Assembly: GCA_030562195.1 (NCBI GenBank)
Contig: CM060200.1
Coordinates: 8,680,001-8,744,000 of the forward strand
Length of the DNA stretch: 64,000 bases
Origin: Nipponacmea schrenckii
Taxonomy: Eukaryota; Mollusca; Gastropoda; Lottiidae
Reading direction: 5' to 3'
Shown here: piece after piece, positions 24,801-34,462 of the stretch
Position numbering within the stretch: position 1 is the first letter of the stretch
Layout: each line of letters starts with the position of its first letter
Notes under the pieces: model-generated
The model's input: only the letters and a program-made list of their open reading frames with translations
The model's database searches: none
Told to the model about the DNA's origin: nothing
Translations under genes and position numbers: made by a program

Positions 24801-25609
24801 TTTTTCTCAATAACTTAAGATGATTTTAGGTTCCAGTCATCTAATTGGTCAATCACTACAATCGATCTTAAATATCATTATATTATATATTATTAGATTA
24901 TTGTATTTATTATATCTGAGATTTATCTTTGCTGAGTTTTCGGGAATAAAGGCTGTTTTCAATATTGTATCATTAAACATTCACTTTTAAGTGTTTTTAG
25001 ACTAATGAAAATGATATAAATCACTGCATTCTCATTATATCCAAACCACAACCTCATTTGCCATACTTCCTCAAGGCAGTGGTGTTACACCTATAAGAAA
25101 TTTCTTAGTCGTAGCATAATATTATCCAGTCAAAATTGGTACTTTTATATTACTAGATAATCTCATCCCATACAAACACTTTGATCTAGATGGCAAACAC
25201 AATGCGGTATATGGGGATACTCCTACTTATTACATATTTCTTTTTTTCAGAGAAGCAACCAAAAGTGAGAGGATGGTTATTGGGCTGTAGTGAAGGTAAA
25301 ATAGGACTTATACCAGCTAATTATGTTAAAGTAATAGGCAAGAGAAGGGGTCAGAAATCAATGGAAGTAGTTGGTGCACCAAGCCAACTGACTGAAACAC
25401 AGGGTCAATCAAATATAACAGGAGGCAGTACATTACCAAGTACCAGTACCGGTACTGATAGTACTAATGAAGAGGAAATGAATGCCATATTTAATGTGCC
25501 TGACAATGTGGACAATTCTAATGTTGATAAAATAGTTGAAGTACAGACTGAATGTGAAACCAACCAACCTAAACAGTGCTGTGGTAAAAGTTCGGGGAAT
25601 AAAACATAA
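21882..25609 (+). CDS. PEX13: Peroxin-13 (peroxisomal docking-complex membrane protein), complete
   Basis: Component of the peroxisomal matrix-protein import docking complex, working with PEX14 and binding PEX5. Coding exons: 21882-21979, 23433-24124, 24444-24569 and 25251-25609 (stop TAA). All phases agree, giving about 424 residues (human 403). The start ATG opens MAAPTKPWEQAG, like the KPWE motif at the PEX13 N-terminus. Next is a Pro-rich segment and a Gly/Tyr/Asn-rich tract. FARQAEE...FESIQSIVGAF is the signature of the conserved membrane region, with hydrophobic spans near LMQFVSALAFIRT and PILMFFGIILGGPWLIW. The C-terminal SH3 domain (about residues 277-340) has VADVLYDF, the KQPKVRGWLL core and GLIPANYVKVIGKR. 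The acidic/Thr-rich tail ends CCGKSSGNKT. Intron 1 holds a 972 bp TIR element. Identification is firm. Confidence 0.96.
22314..23285. mobile_element. Non-autonomous TIR element with an internal tandem array, TA flanks
   Basis: Left end AGGTGCAGGATCTGAGTTT and right end AAACCCAGATCCTGCACCT are inverted repeats of about 19-20 bp with one mismatch. Each is flanked by TA (22312-22313 and 23286-23287). The interior has no ORF; it consists of about seven diverged ~130 bp modules based on CTATTTTAGCAnAATAGC-type inverted motifs and AATAAATTCAGAAAACTTCC. It sits in PEX13 intron 1. A TACTCCTTTATA word occurs on both flanks at different distances and may be a remnant of the target region. The TA duplication suggests a Tc1/mariner-like mobiliser; this is inference. 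Confidence 0.75.
23431..23435 (+). promoter_or_regulatory. PEX13: Tandem NAGNAG 3' splice site of PEX13 exon 2
   Basis: A T-rich tract ends in CAGCAG, so either AG can define exon 2. The upstream choice adds one Ser, the downstream one omits it; both stay in frame with exon 1. Confidence 0.5.
24640..24960. repeat. Interspersed repeat fragments with the 'GATTGGTCAATCAC' motif
   Basis: Contains three diverged modules of CTGATTGGTCAATCACAG followed by AATCGATTTTA and ATCCAATCAG. The same module occurs at 36535, 37290 and 38660. It lies in PEX13 intron 3. The 3' side has TTTTCGGGAATAAAGGC, related to the 52 bp satellite at 49550-50700. Confidence 0.5.
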
Positions 25610-25812
25610 AATAGTGTCATCAAGACATTAAGTTATCTGTGATTTTGTAAACTATGATTTTTACATGCAGTTTGGTACTCAAGGTTGTAAGTTCAGTCTT
25701 GTGAAATCATGTATAGTGTCTATAATTAAATCTAAATGCCGTAAAAGCATATCAGTTTTGTTGGACAAGAAAATATGTTCTGTGGCTTTTTTTTGCAATA
25801 AGTTACTTTTTT

Positions 25813-26717
25813 ATACGCCCACATGAAATGGGGGGCGTATATTGTCGTCACCCACACCCGTCCGTCCGTCGGTCCGTCCGTCCACAATTGCTCGTAAACA
25901 CTCTACACGGTGTAATTCTTGACGGATTTAGATGAAACTTAATATGAGTGTTTATGATCACGCAAGGATGAACCCTATTGAAAATCAGCGAAATCGGAAA
26001 AAAATTAGTATGAGTTTGTGCCCTTGTTCTTGAATGGCTCGTAAACACTCTACAAAGTGCAATTCTTGACCGATTTTGATGAAACTTGGTGTGAGAGTAT
26101 GTTATAACTCAAGGATAAACCCTATCGAAAATCAGCGAAATCGAAAAACATTTAGTATGAGTTATTGCCCTTGTTCTTGAAAACGCGTTCAATTTTAGCT
26201 TGTAAACACTCTTGAGAGAACAATTCTTAATGGATTTTGATGAAACTTGGCTTGAGTATTTGTTATCACCCAAGGATGAAACCTATTGAAAACCAGTAAA
26301 ATCGAAAAAAATTTAATATCAGTTATTGCCCTTGTTTTTGAAAACGCGTTCAATTTTAAGCTTGTAAACACTCTACAAAGCACAGTTATTGACCGATTTT
26401 GACGAAACTTGCTGAAATTGTTTAATATCACCCAAAAGAATGAACCCTTTTGAAAATAGCACATATCGAAATATATTTAATAGGAATTATTGCCCTTGTT
26501 CTATAAAATGTGTTGGATTTTTGCCTTATAAACACTCTACAAGTCACAATTCTTGAGCGATTTTGACATAACTTGGCATGAGTATTTGTAATCACCTAAG
26601 GATGAACCCTATTGAAATTCAGTTAAATCGAAAAATATTTAGTATCAGTTATTGCCCTTGTGTTTGAAAACTCGTTCAATTTTAGCTTGTAAGCACTCTA
26701 GAAAGAATAATTCTTAA
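25813..26717. repeat. Hairpin-started repeat family ('CGCCCACAT' element) with ~150 bp internal units, left segment
   Basis: Opens with TATACGCCCACATG ... GGGGGGCGTATA, a self-complementary hairpin, then a GTCCGTCCGTCGGTCCGTCC run. After that come diverged ~145-165 bp units. Each contains CTTGTAAACACTCTA, GATTTTGATGAAACTTGGC, CAAGGATGAACCCTATTGAA and TATTGCCCTTGTTCTTGAAA. It follows PEX13 and may be included in its 3' UTR. Minus-strand open frames here repeat the same peptide fragment because of the repeat and are not genes. Confidence 0.75.
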
Positions 26718-27170
26718 AGGGATAATAGGCGTTAGAATACACTCGTCCTATGGCTTATATTTGTGTTTCATATTGACTATTAGTAAAATAAGTATGCATC
26801 CCACACTTTACCAAATTTTAAAAAGCCACAATAAAAATATATTCGGAATTTAAAAAAAAAGTGAGCCAGCGACGATTCCATTCAGTTTGAGAATAAAAGC
26901 GTCTGGTAAATCAACGCTAAAACATCATTGTGGAATTCAACAGTAGGGGTCAAGGACGCGTGAAAACCCACATGTTAGAGTTACTTCCCTTTATATTTAC
27001 ACGATTTGAAAATCGCTTGACGGATGGCTCAAGCGTTTTATGATTAACTACTTTATTTTGGGGATTTATCGGATTTTAGAGGGATTTTGATGTATAGGTA
27101 AGTCCACTGATGGATATATACTGTTATTGTCCAAATTTGAGTGAACTTAAAATTTTATGCCTATTATCCC
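26718..27170. mobile_element. TTAA-flanked foldback MITE (family F2) nested in the repeat array
   Basis: Starts (A)GGGATAATAGGCGTT and ends ATGCCTATTATCCC: a 12 bp perfect terminal inverted repeat flanked by TTAA on both sides (26714-26717 and 27171-27174). It interrupts one unit of the surrounding array: the host word ATTCTTA before it resumes as ATGGATTTTGAT after it. No ORF. Near the right end GGTAAGTCCACTGATGG matches, inverted, the F2 copy at 34924-35292. A piggyBac-like transposase would explain the TTAA choice, but termini of that family usually begin CCC, so the superfamily is left open. Confidence 0.72.
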
Positions 27171-27174
27171 TTAA

Positions 27175-29830
27175 ATGGATTTTGATAAAACTTGGCTTGA
27201 GTATTTGTTTTTACCCAACGATGAACCTTATTGAAAATCAAATAAATCGAAATATATTTAGTGTCAGTTATTGCCCTTGTGTTTGAAAACGGGTTTAACT
27301 TTTTGGCTAATAAACACTCTAGAAGGTACAATTCATGACCAATGTTGACAAAACTCACTGAAATTGTTGGATATCGCAAGGGATGAGCCTAATTGAAAAT
27401 TAAAAATATCAAAATATATCTAATATGAATTATTGCCCTTGTTCTTTTAAACGCGTTCAATTTTTGTCTCGTAAACACTCTACATGGCACAATTCTTGAT
27501 GGATTTCTATGAAACTTGGTGTGAGAGTGTGTTATAACTCAAGGATGAACCCTATTTAAAATCAGCGAAATCGAAAAATTTTTTAGTATGAGTTACTGCC
27601 CTTGTTTTTGAAAACGCATTCAATTTTAGCTTGTAAACACTCTAGAAAGAACTATTCTGAATGGATTTTGATTAACTTTGGCTTGAGTATTTGTTTTTAC
27701 CCAAGGATGAACTCTATTATAAATCAAATAAATAGAAATATATTTAGTGTCAGTTATAGCCCTTGTTCTTGAAAACGCGTTCAATTTTAGCTTGTAAACA
27801 CTCCAGAAAGAACAATTTTTAATGGATTTTGATGTAACTTGGCTGGAGTATTTGTTGTCTCCCAAGGATGAACCCTATTAAAAATCGAAAAATATTTAGT
27901 ACAAGTTATTGCCCTTGTTTTTGAAAACGCGTCCAATTTAATTCGTAAACACTCTAGAAAGAACAATTTTTTTAATGGATTTTGATGAAACTTGGCTTTA
28001 GTATTTGTTTTCTCACAAGGATAAACCCTATTGAAAATCAGATAAATCGAAAAATATTTAGTGTCAGTTATTGCACCTGTTTTCAAAAACGCTTTCAACT
28101 TTTGGCTTGTGAACACTCTAAACATTCCTTTTTGACAAAACTCGCTGAAATTGTTTAATATCAACCAAGGATGAGCCTTATTAAGAATTAAAAATATCAA
28201 AATATTATTAAGGGTGAACCCTATTGCAAATCATAAAAATACCCAAAAATATTTAATGAGTTGTTATTAGGTACAATTCTTGACAGTTTTTATACGCCCA
28301 CATAGAAATGTGGACGTATATTGTTGTCGCCCCTGTCCGTCGGTCCGTTGGTCCGTCGGTCCGTCGGTCCGTCGGTCCGTCTGTCAACAATTGTTTGTGG
28401 ACACTGTAGAGACTACAGTTTTTATTGGAATTTCTTGAAACGCGGTATACTTGTTTATAATCACTCAAGGAAGAACCCTATCGATTTTGGTATGATTTCG
28501 AAAAAAATTCCTGGAATTCTTGGACTTTGAATTTCAAATTGTTCTGTTTGTAAACAAAAGCTTGTGGACACTGTAGAGACTCCATTTCTTTATGAATCTT
28601 TTTGTAACTTGGTATATTTGTTTATTACCATCCAAGGAAGACCCCTATTGATTTTGATATGATTCTGAAAAAAATTCCTGGAATTCTGGAACTTGGAATT
28701 TCGAATGTACTGTTTCTCATCCGTCTGTCAACAATTGTTTGTGGACACTGTAGAGACTACAGTTTTTATTGGATCTTCTTGAAACTTGGTATACATGTTT
28801 ATTACCATTCAACGAAGACCCCTATCGATTTTGGTATGATTCCGAAAAAAATTCCTGGAATTCTTGAACTTTGAATTTCAAATTCCGTCGGTCCGTCGGT
28901 CCGTTGGTCCGTCTGTCAACAATTGTTTGTGGACACTGTAGAGACTACAGTTTTTATTGGAATTTCTTGAAACTTGGTATACTTGTTTATAATCACTCAA
29001 GGAAGAACCCTATCGATTTTGGTATGATTTCGAAAAAAATTCCTGGAATTCTTGGACTTTGAATTTCAAATTGTTCTGTTTGTAAACAAAAGCTTGTGGA
29101 CACTGTAGAGACTCCATGTTTTATGAATCTTTTTGTAACTTGGTATATTTGTTTATAACCATCCAAGGAAGAACCCTATTGATTTTGATATGATTCTGAA
29201 AAAAATTCCTGGAATTCTGGGACTTGGAATTTCGAATTGTACTGTTTGTCATCCGTCTGTCAATAATTGTTTGTGGACACTGTGGAGACTACAGGTTTCA
29301 TTGGATTTTCTTGAAACTTGGTATACATGTTTATTATCATTCAATGAAGACCCCTATTGATTTTGGTATGATTCCGAAAAAAATTCCTGGAATTCTTGGA
29401 TTTGAATTTCAAATTGTTCTGTTTGTAAACAAAAGCTTGTGGACACTGTAGAGACTCCATTTCTTTATGAATCTTTTTGTAACTTGGTATATTTGTTTAT
29501 TACCATCCAAGGAAGACCCCTATTGATTTTGATATGATTCTGAAAAAAATTCCTGGAATACATCCAAGGAAGACCCCTATTGATTTTGATATGATTCTGA
29601 AAAAAATTCCTGGAATTCTGGAACTTGGAATTTCGAATGTACTGTTTCTCATCCGTCTGTCAACAATTGTTTGTGGACACTGTAGAGACTACAGTTTTTA
29701 TTGGATCTTCTGAATGCAATACAATATAGTTAACTTCCAAGTTCCTTGTAAATCAGGAACCAGCTGTAATTGGACTTTTACTTTTACAATCAAAGCTATC
29801 AGTGGGCGTATGTTACCTTGCCTGGCAAGC
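27175..29830. repeat. Hairpin-started repeat family, continued arrays and a second start
   Basis: Continues the ~150 bp units to about 28270. A new hairpin then begins a second array at 28290 (TATACGCCCACATAG ... GTGGACGTATA) with a GGTCCGTCGGTCCGTC run. The second array has ~180-320 bp units built on TTGTTTGTGGACACTGTAGA and ATTCCTGGAATTCTTGGA, ending near 29715. AGTGGGCGTATGTTACC (about 29797-29830) is the inverse of the CGCCCAC start and is the likely right end. A near-identical 40 bp copy of that end recurs at about 29938-29980. Confidence 0.7.
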
Positions 29831-29980
29831 TATCTTTAATGAAACTAGAGACCCTAGAAAAAAATAGGTTGGAAGGTTGAATATTTCATTCCACTTATTG
29901 TAACCTTACTGAAAAGTTTTTATTTGAAATAAATGCTGCCAGTGGGCGTATATTACCTTGCCTGGCAAGCTATCTTTAAA

Positions 29981-30445
29981 TGTATTTCCTCCGTTTGATA
30001 AATTGTTAATTTCATTGACAAAGACTTGCGTTGGATGTTAATTTAAAATAAGACTGTAATTTTTCAAGCTACCATGCAATGTTTAAATGATCGCAAAGGA
30101 TATAGAAATAACTGGCCTATGTGAAATTAATAATGTATTCAAAGTCTGGTAATTATTATCAGTGTTATCTATTCAGATAATATAGATTGTTTAAATAAGA
30201 CAATAAATCTGATGTTTTACTCCTGTGTTTCGCTATACATGTATATCCTTCCCATCATGATGTAATTGTGAAGTCTTGGGTCATGATGTTTTAATAAGTT
30301 CACAAAAGAGTATACATCAAGTTGTGCAGGGTCAGTGTACAGTAGAGTAATGGGAATTGTGAGTTCGATTTTATATCGTTTGAAGTAGAGGCAAATCTTC
30401 TCAGTCTGAAGAGTGTTACACTATGAGAAACGCCGTCCCCATATA
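29981..30445. other. Intergenic DNA downstream of the repeat block
   Basis: No coding signature and no strong repeat. AT-rich and unremarkable. Confidence 0.3.
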
Positions 30446-30854
30446 AACTAGTGTCCAAAAGAAACGATACCACTTGTTTGCAAAAACAGTAAAGAAAAAC
30501 TAAAAAATGCAGAACTTTAGGATTGGTGTAATACTTTTGAAAAATCTTTTATCAACATCTGTGCAGAAATTCATTTCAATAAAATGTGTACATTCAATAT
30601 GACAAGCCTTTAAAGATGAGTGGGGTCTGTCAGCTGTTTTGTACAGTTTATATGCACGTACAACTAGAGAGGGAATAACACTTTCACGAAATTTGTGTTT
30701 TCCCCAGAAGTGATTGATTCTTCCCAGTATTTTTGATCAATTATGAGGTGTTTGGGATGTGCAATACATATTAGCAGGTTTTCATATTAAAACATTCACA
30801 TTGTGAAAAAAAAAATTGAAAAAACATTGTTATCGTTTCTATTGGACACTAGTT
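30446..30854. mobile_element. MITE with 25 bp TIRs and TA target duplication
   Basis: Left end AACTAGTGTCCAAAAGAAAC and right end GTTTCTATTGGACACTAGTT are inverted repeats with one mismatch over about 24 bases. TA flanks both (30444-30445 and 30855-30856). At 409 bp with no transposase ORF it is a deletion-type derivative of a TA-targeting DNA transposon. Confidence 0.82.
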
Positions 30855-31228
30855 TACAAATGCTACTATATGAACTCAGCTTTCAAGCTTATCTTCAAAT
30901 GGCAAATCAAACTTATTTACTTTTGGACTTGTTTAGCAATTCAGACTTCCTATAACACTATCAGAATATCAAACATTAATAGGCTTATGCTTTGCCTTTT
31001 TTTGTCATCATAGTCATAAACAATCAATCTCTAAATGGAAATTCAATTATCAAATTTCGTCAGATGTAAACAATTCAAATCACATTTGAATAGATCAGAT
31101 GAGCAATCCAAATGTTGACCCATCCTAAAGTCCCTAAGCTTTCAGGAAAATCTACTCAAAAGGGAATGTAAACATTCTAAATGAAAAAGCAGACTAGTTC
31201 TTGAATATCCCTTTATTTATTATCACAT

Positions 31229-33468
31229 TCAGAGCATATTTTCAGGGAATTCAAATTTAACATCCTTTCCAGTTAATGTTTTATAAACAGCTGAAAATGT
31301 GTCTACCTGAAAAAGAAAATAAAACCTTTTTTTATAGGACAGCCTTTAATCAAATTCAATCCAATCCAAATTCATGGTAATGTCATAGACAAACTTGGTT
31401 TTGAATTAACCCAGAAAACATAATACCCTATTGGGCTTAGCCTACTCTTCTACACCCTATTGGGCTTAGCCTATTCTTCAACACCCTCTTGATCTTAGCC
31501 TACTCTTCTGCACCCTATGTCAAGATATATGTAACATACACAGCATGTCGCTAATAGGGTCCTTAGTTTAGGGATGCTTATTTCAGGTCAGCACCTCTAA
31601 CATGCATCACTAACAAGAAGAAACCTGTCTAGAATTCGTTCAAGTAAGCTTTTGGGTTACTTACTTTGTGCTCAATGTTAGTTTGTTGTGTTTTATCAAG
31701 ATGAACTTTAATGAGTCTAGATCCATCTAATTTAATTCGGATCCTTTTACCAACAATTTCAGCAGGGTAACATATATCATCTAATAAATCTTCATGTACC
31801 TTGGTTAAAGTTCGACTGAAATGAAAACAATTTGAAAAATTATTGAAAACTTATCCTTTTCTGCTTCATTTTAAGCAAAGGATAATACCATAAAGTGCAA
31901 CTTGGGAAATGCAGATGGTTTTAGCTCTAGCTATGTCTACATTGAACCAAAGGTCATAGGGTTAAAGAGCCTGACCAAAATATGTTAAACCAATTTCAAA
32001 TTTGTCAAACTAATTATCTCTTTTTGTAATAAGCTTTTTCTCCTATTTCACACATGACTGAGGCAGAACTGAATATCTTCATATACTTACAGTCTGGATC
32101 TCTGTAACTTTTGTTTCTTTCCTCTGTTTTTCTGTTTACAGTTTCTTTTAGGTTGTGCTAGAATTTTTCTCTACAAATAAACAGATGCAGATAAAATACA
32201 AATTGCGTAAAAACCCTAAATACATCAGAAGTATTGATAATTGTTTTACATCATACTTATTTGCTACTAATCATTAACATCAAGTAGTGTAAAATGAAAA
32301 GTTTGTCAGTACAGCTGCATTATCCTAGATTAAACAACACCACATTTCAATAGGAAAGAAATCAGATACACAACAGATCAAGCCCTGCATATGTGGCCTT
32401 TAATTATTATTCAATAAAACTTTTTAATTATTATCAGCTAGAATCATTAGGTAATATTGTTCATCATACAGGAATGAAATGTATTATGAATTAGCACCAA
32501 AAATGGACTATATAGCAACAATCAATCTTACAGGAGCGCCAATGAAATTTAGATGCAAACATACCTGGGCAACAAAGACAACATGTTTACCACTGTATTT
32601 CTTTTCCAATTCTCTCACCAATCTGGTTTGAATTTTCTGGAAATTCTTTAGGAGGATATATGGTACAAAGATTACTATGGCTTTTTTACCAGCAATTTCT
32701 ACTTCCTAGAAAAGGAACATATTGAATACATATATATTTTTGGTATAATACAAACCGCAAGGATCAAGGGACAGTAGAAATTTACATTGTGTCATGTCAA
32801 CCTTTGGACCAACAGTATTTGAAATGAACACCCAACCACAGTGAATACAGAATCATTTCATACTGATTTTTCATGACGCCATTTGTCTTGAAGATTCTTT
32901 GGATCACAAGGTTTTAAGATTTCATCTTTCAAATATTACTCTTCTTTACTAGAAATATCTCATAACATTTCTCACAAGTATCCTAGAGTCGATATGGCCA
33001 TACATGCAAAAATTTCTGATACTTGCTGAAAGAGTACTTTCCCTCTAAATACAATCAAGAGGATAGAAATGAATTTTTCAAATGAAATGTATTAAGATGC
33101 ACTGCACCATAACAAGCCATATAGCATACTGTACCGGTACTAAACTTCACTAAATACTCACCCTAGCTGAAACAATGTGCAATTCGCGGAGTTGTAATTT
33201 CAGGTCACTGTTGGTCTCCAATTCAAATAAGGCCTACAAATCGGAAAGACAATTATTATCAGTTGTAAACTTAAATGGATTGAGTAAACCACCCAAATTC
33301 ATTACATCATTAAGTTAACTTTCTATCAAATTTAATGTCAATTAGTTGACATAAATAAATGATAAAGCTGATAAAATCAGTATGTGTACAAACCTGAATC
33401 AGACTGTATTCTATGTCACTTGGCCTTTCGCCATTAGGCTTACGGATTTTTGATCGGAAGTTATACAT
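31229..33468 (-). CDS. RPS7: 40S ribosomal protein S7 (eS7), complete
   Basis: Small-subunit ribosomal protein needed for 40S assembly. Six coding exons on the minus strand: 33468-33394, 33233-33162, 32705-32565, 32170-32091, 31815-31665 and 31306-31229 (stop TGA). Phases are consistent and total 198 residues (human 194). The initiator ATG is the first codon of its exon, just after the TAG acceptor, so exon 1 is entirely untranslated. Signatures in order: [52 protein letters not shown], the basic RILAQPKRN segment, [20 protein letters not shown] and [13 protein letters not shown] at the end. Divergent from RNASEH1, with about 1 kb between the start codons. Identification is firm. Confidence 0.97.
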
Positions 33469-34462
33469 CTACAAATATAAAACTGTCATTAATTCATCTT
33501 CAAGACTTATTAGCACAAGCACAAATTACATAAAATAACTATTGCCCACACAGAAAACGACTAGGTAAGCTAATGGGAAAACTTAGGCCTACACAGGTGG
33601 CCCTTAATGCTTTTTATTCGGATTTGAGCTACGTCCGAGTGTGATAATATGTATTATATTATACAGTAGGTCACACTGAAACTGATCAATTACAATATGA
33701 ATGCATTGAAGGACAGTAGGTTAACATTAATATGAAGATAGGTAAGTTACTCGTTTAGTGTTATGATGGTGCCCGTACTACAGGGGTCTACCAGATACGG
33801 TGAGAATAAACCGATCCATCGCCGGAACATGTGAATGAGAGCTGTTTACATTCTAAATCGATCTTCAATCGGTACTAATTATCGTCATCAGAATCGCAAT
33901 ATTACTCATAAGGGATAGAGATATGATATAGAAGGTTATGTTAAGGAATTTATTTCAATCTGTATCGAAATAAAGCAGTATTTCTTTAAATAAGTATGGC
34001 ATAATAATCAGTAAGTCGCACCTCGACAATGTCCGTAGCGGAAAAGGACTACGAGAAATTCAAGAAAAGAGATGAGAATTTGCGAGACCGGAAGAAAGCA
34101 AAAACGACCACTTGCCAAATCGCACTTACGCATAATGCTGGTGTCCGAGAACAGAACATTGTGAAGGGAGCCTACTCCACATAACACGCCAATGTCACCG
34201 AATCTCAAAATTTTACCTTAAAATAAACCAAGGTACCTTATATATGTCTACTTAAAGTACTCACTTGAGTTCTATGGCCTACTGAAGTTGTCTGAATCAA
34301 GAGGACCTACTGACAGTCGAGATCACTAAAAATATTTCAATAAAAAGTGATCTATGATGTACATATAGTTATTTTGGCTAGGGTACCAATGGCAATATAT
34401 AAACTTAGAATATGTAATTTTCAGATCTGGGAGGTAGGCTAATATGATTATTACCGGTATTG
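33469..34462. promoter_or_regulatory. Shared upstream region of RPS7 and RNASEH1
   Basis: About 1 kb separates the two start codons on opposite strands. It includes the first RPS7 intron and the likely untranslated exon, leaving roughly 400 bp as a candidate bidirectional promoter. No TATA box stands out. There is no tandem repeat, in contrast to the rest of the window. Confidence 0.55.
34022..34047 (-). promoter_or_regulatory. RPS7: Candidate RPS7 5'-TOP start and untranslated first exon
   Basis: Minus strand shows CCTTTTCCGCTACGG within a pyrimidine-rich context, then TTGTCGAG|GTGCGA, a possible splice donor. A 5' terminal oligopyrimidine tract is the norm for ribosomal protein mRNAs, and the ATG-bearing exon needs an upstream untranslated exon. 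The exact start site and donor are inference. Confidence 0.4.

Noticed and set aside
26195..28200. Minus-strand frames repeating a peptide like RAITDTKYFSIYLIFNRVHPW
   Set aside because: The repetition comes from the ~150 bp DNA units; the copies change frame relative to each other and lack starts and splice context.
28253..29451. Small plus and minus frames containing RRSVGPLVRLSTIVCGHC
   Set aside because: Encoded by the GTCCGTCGGTCC run and its flanking repeat unit; seen in every copy of the repeat.
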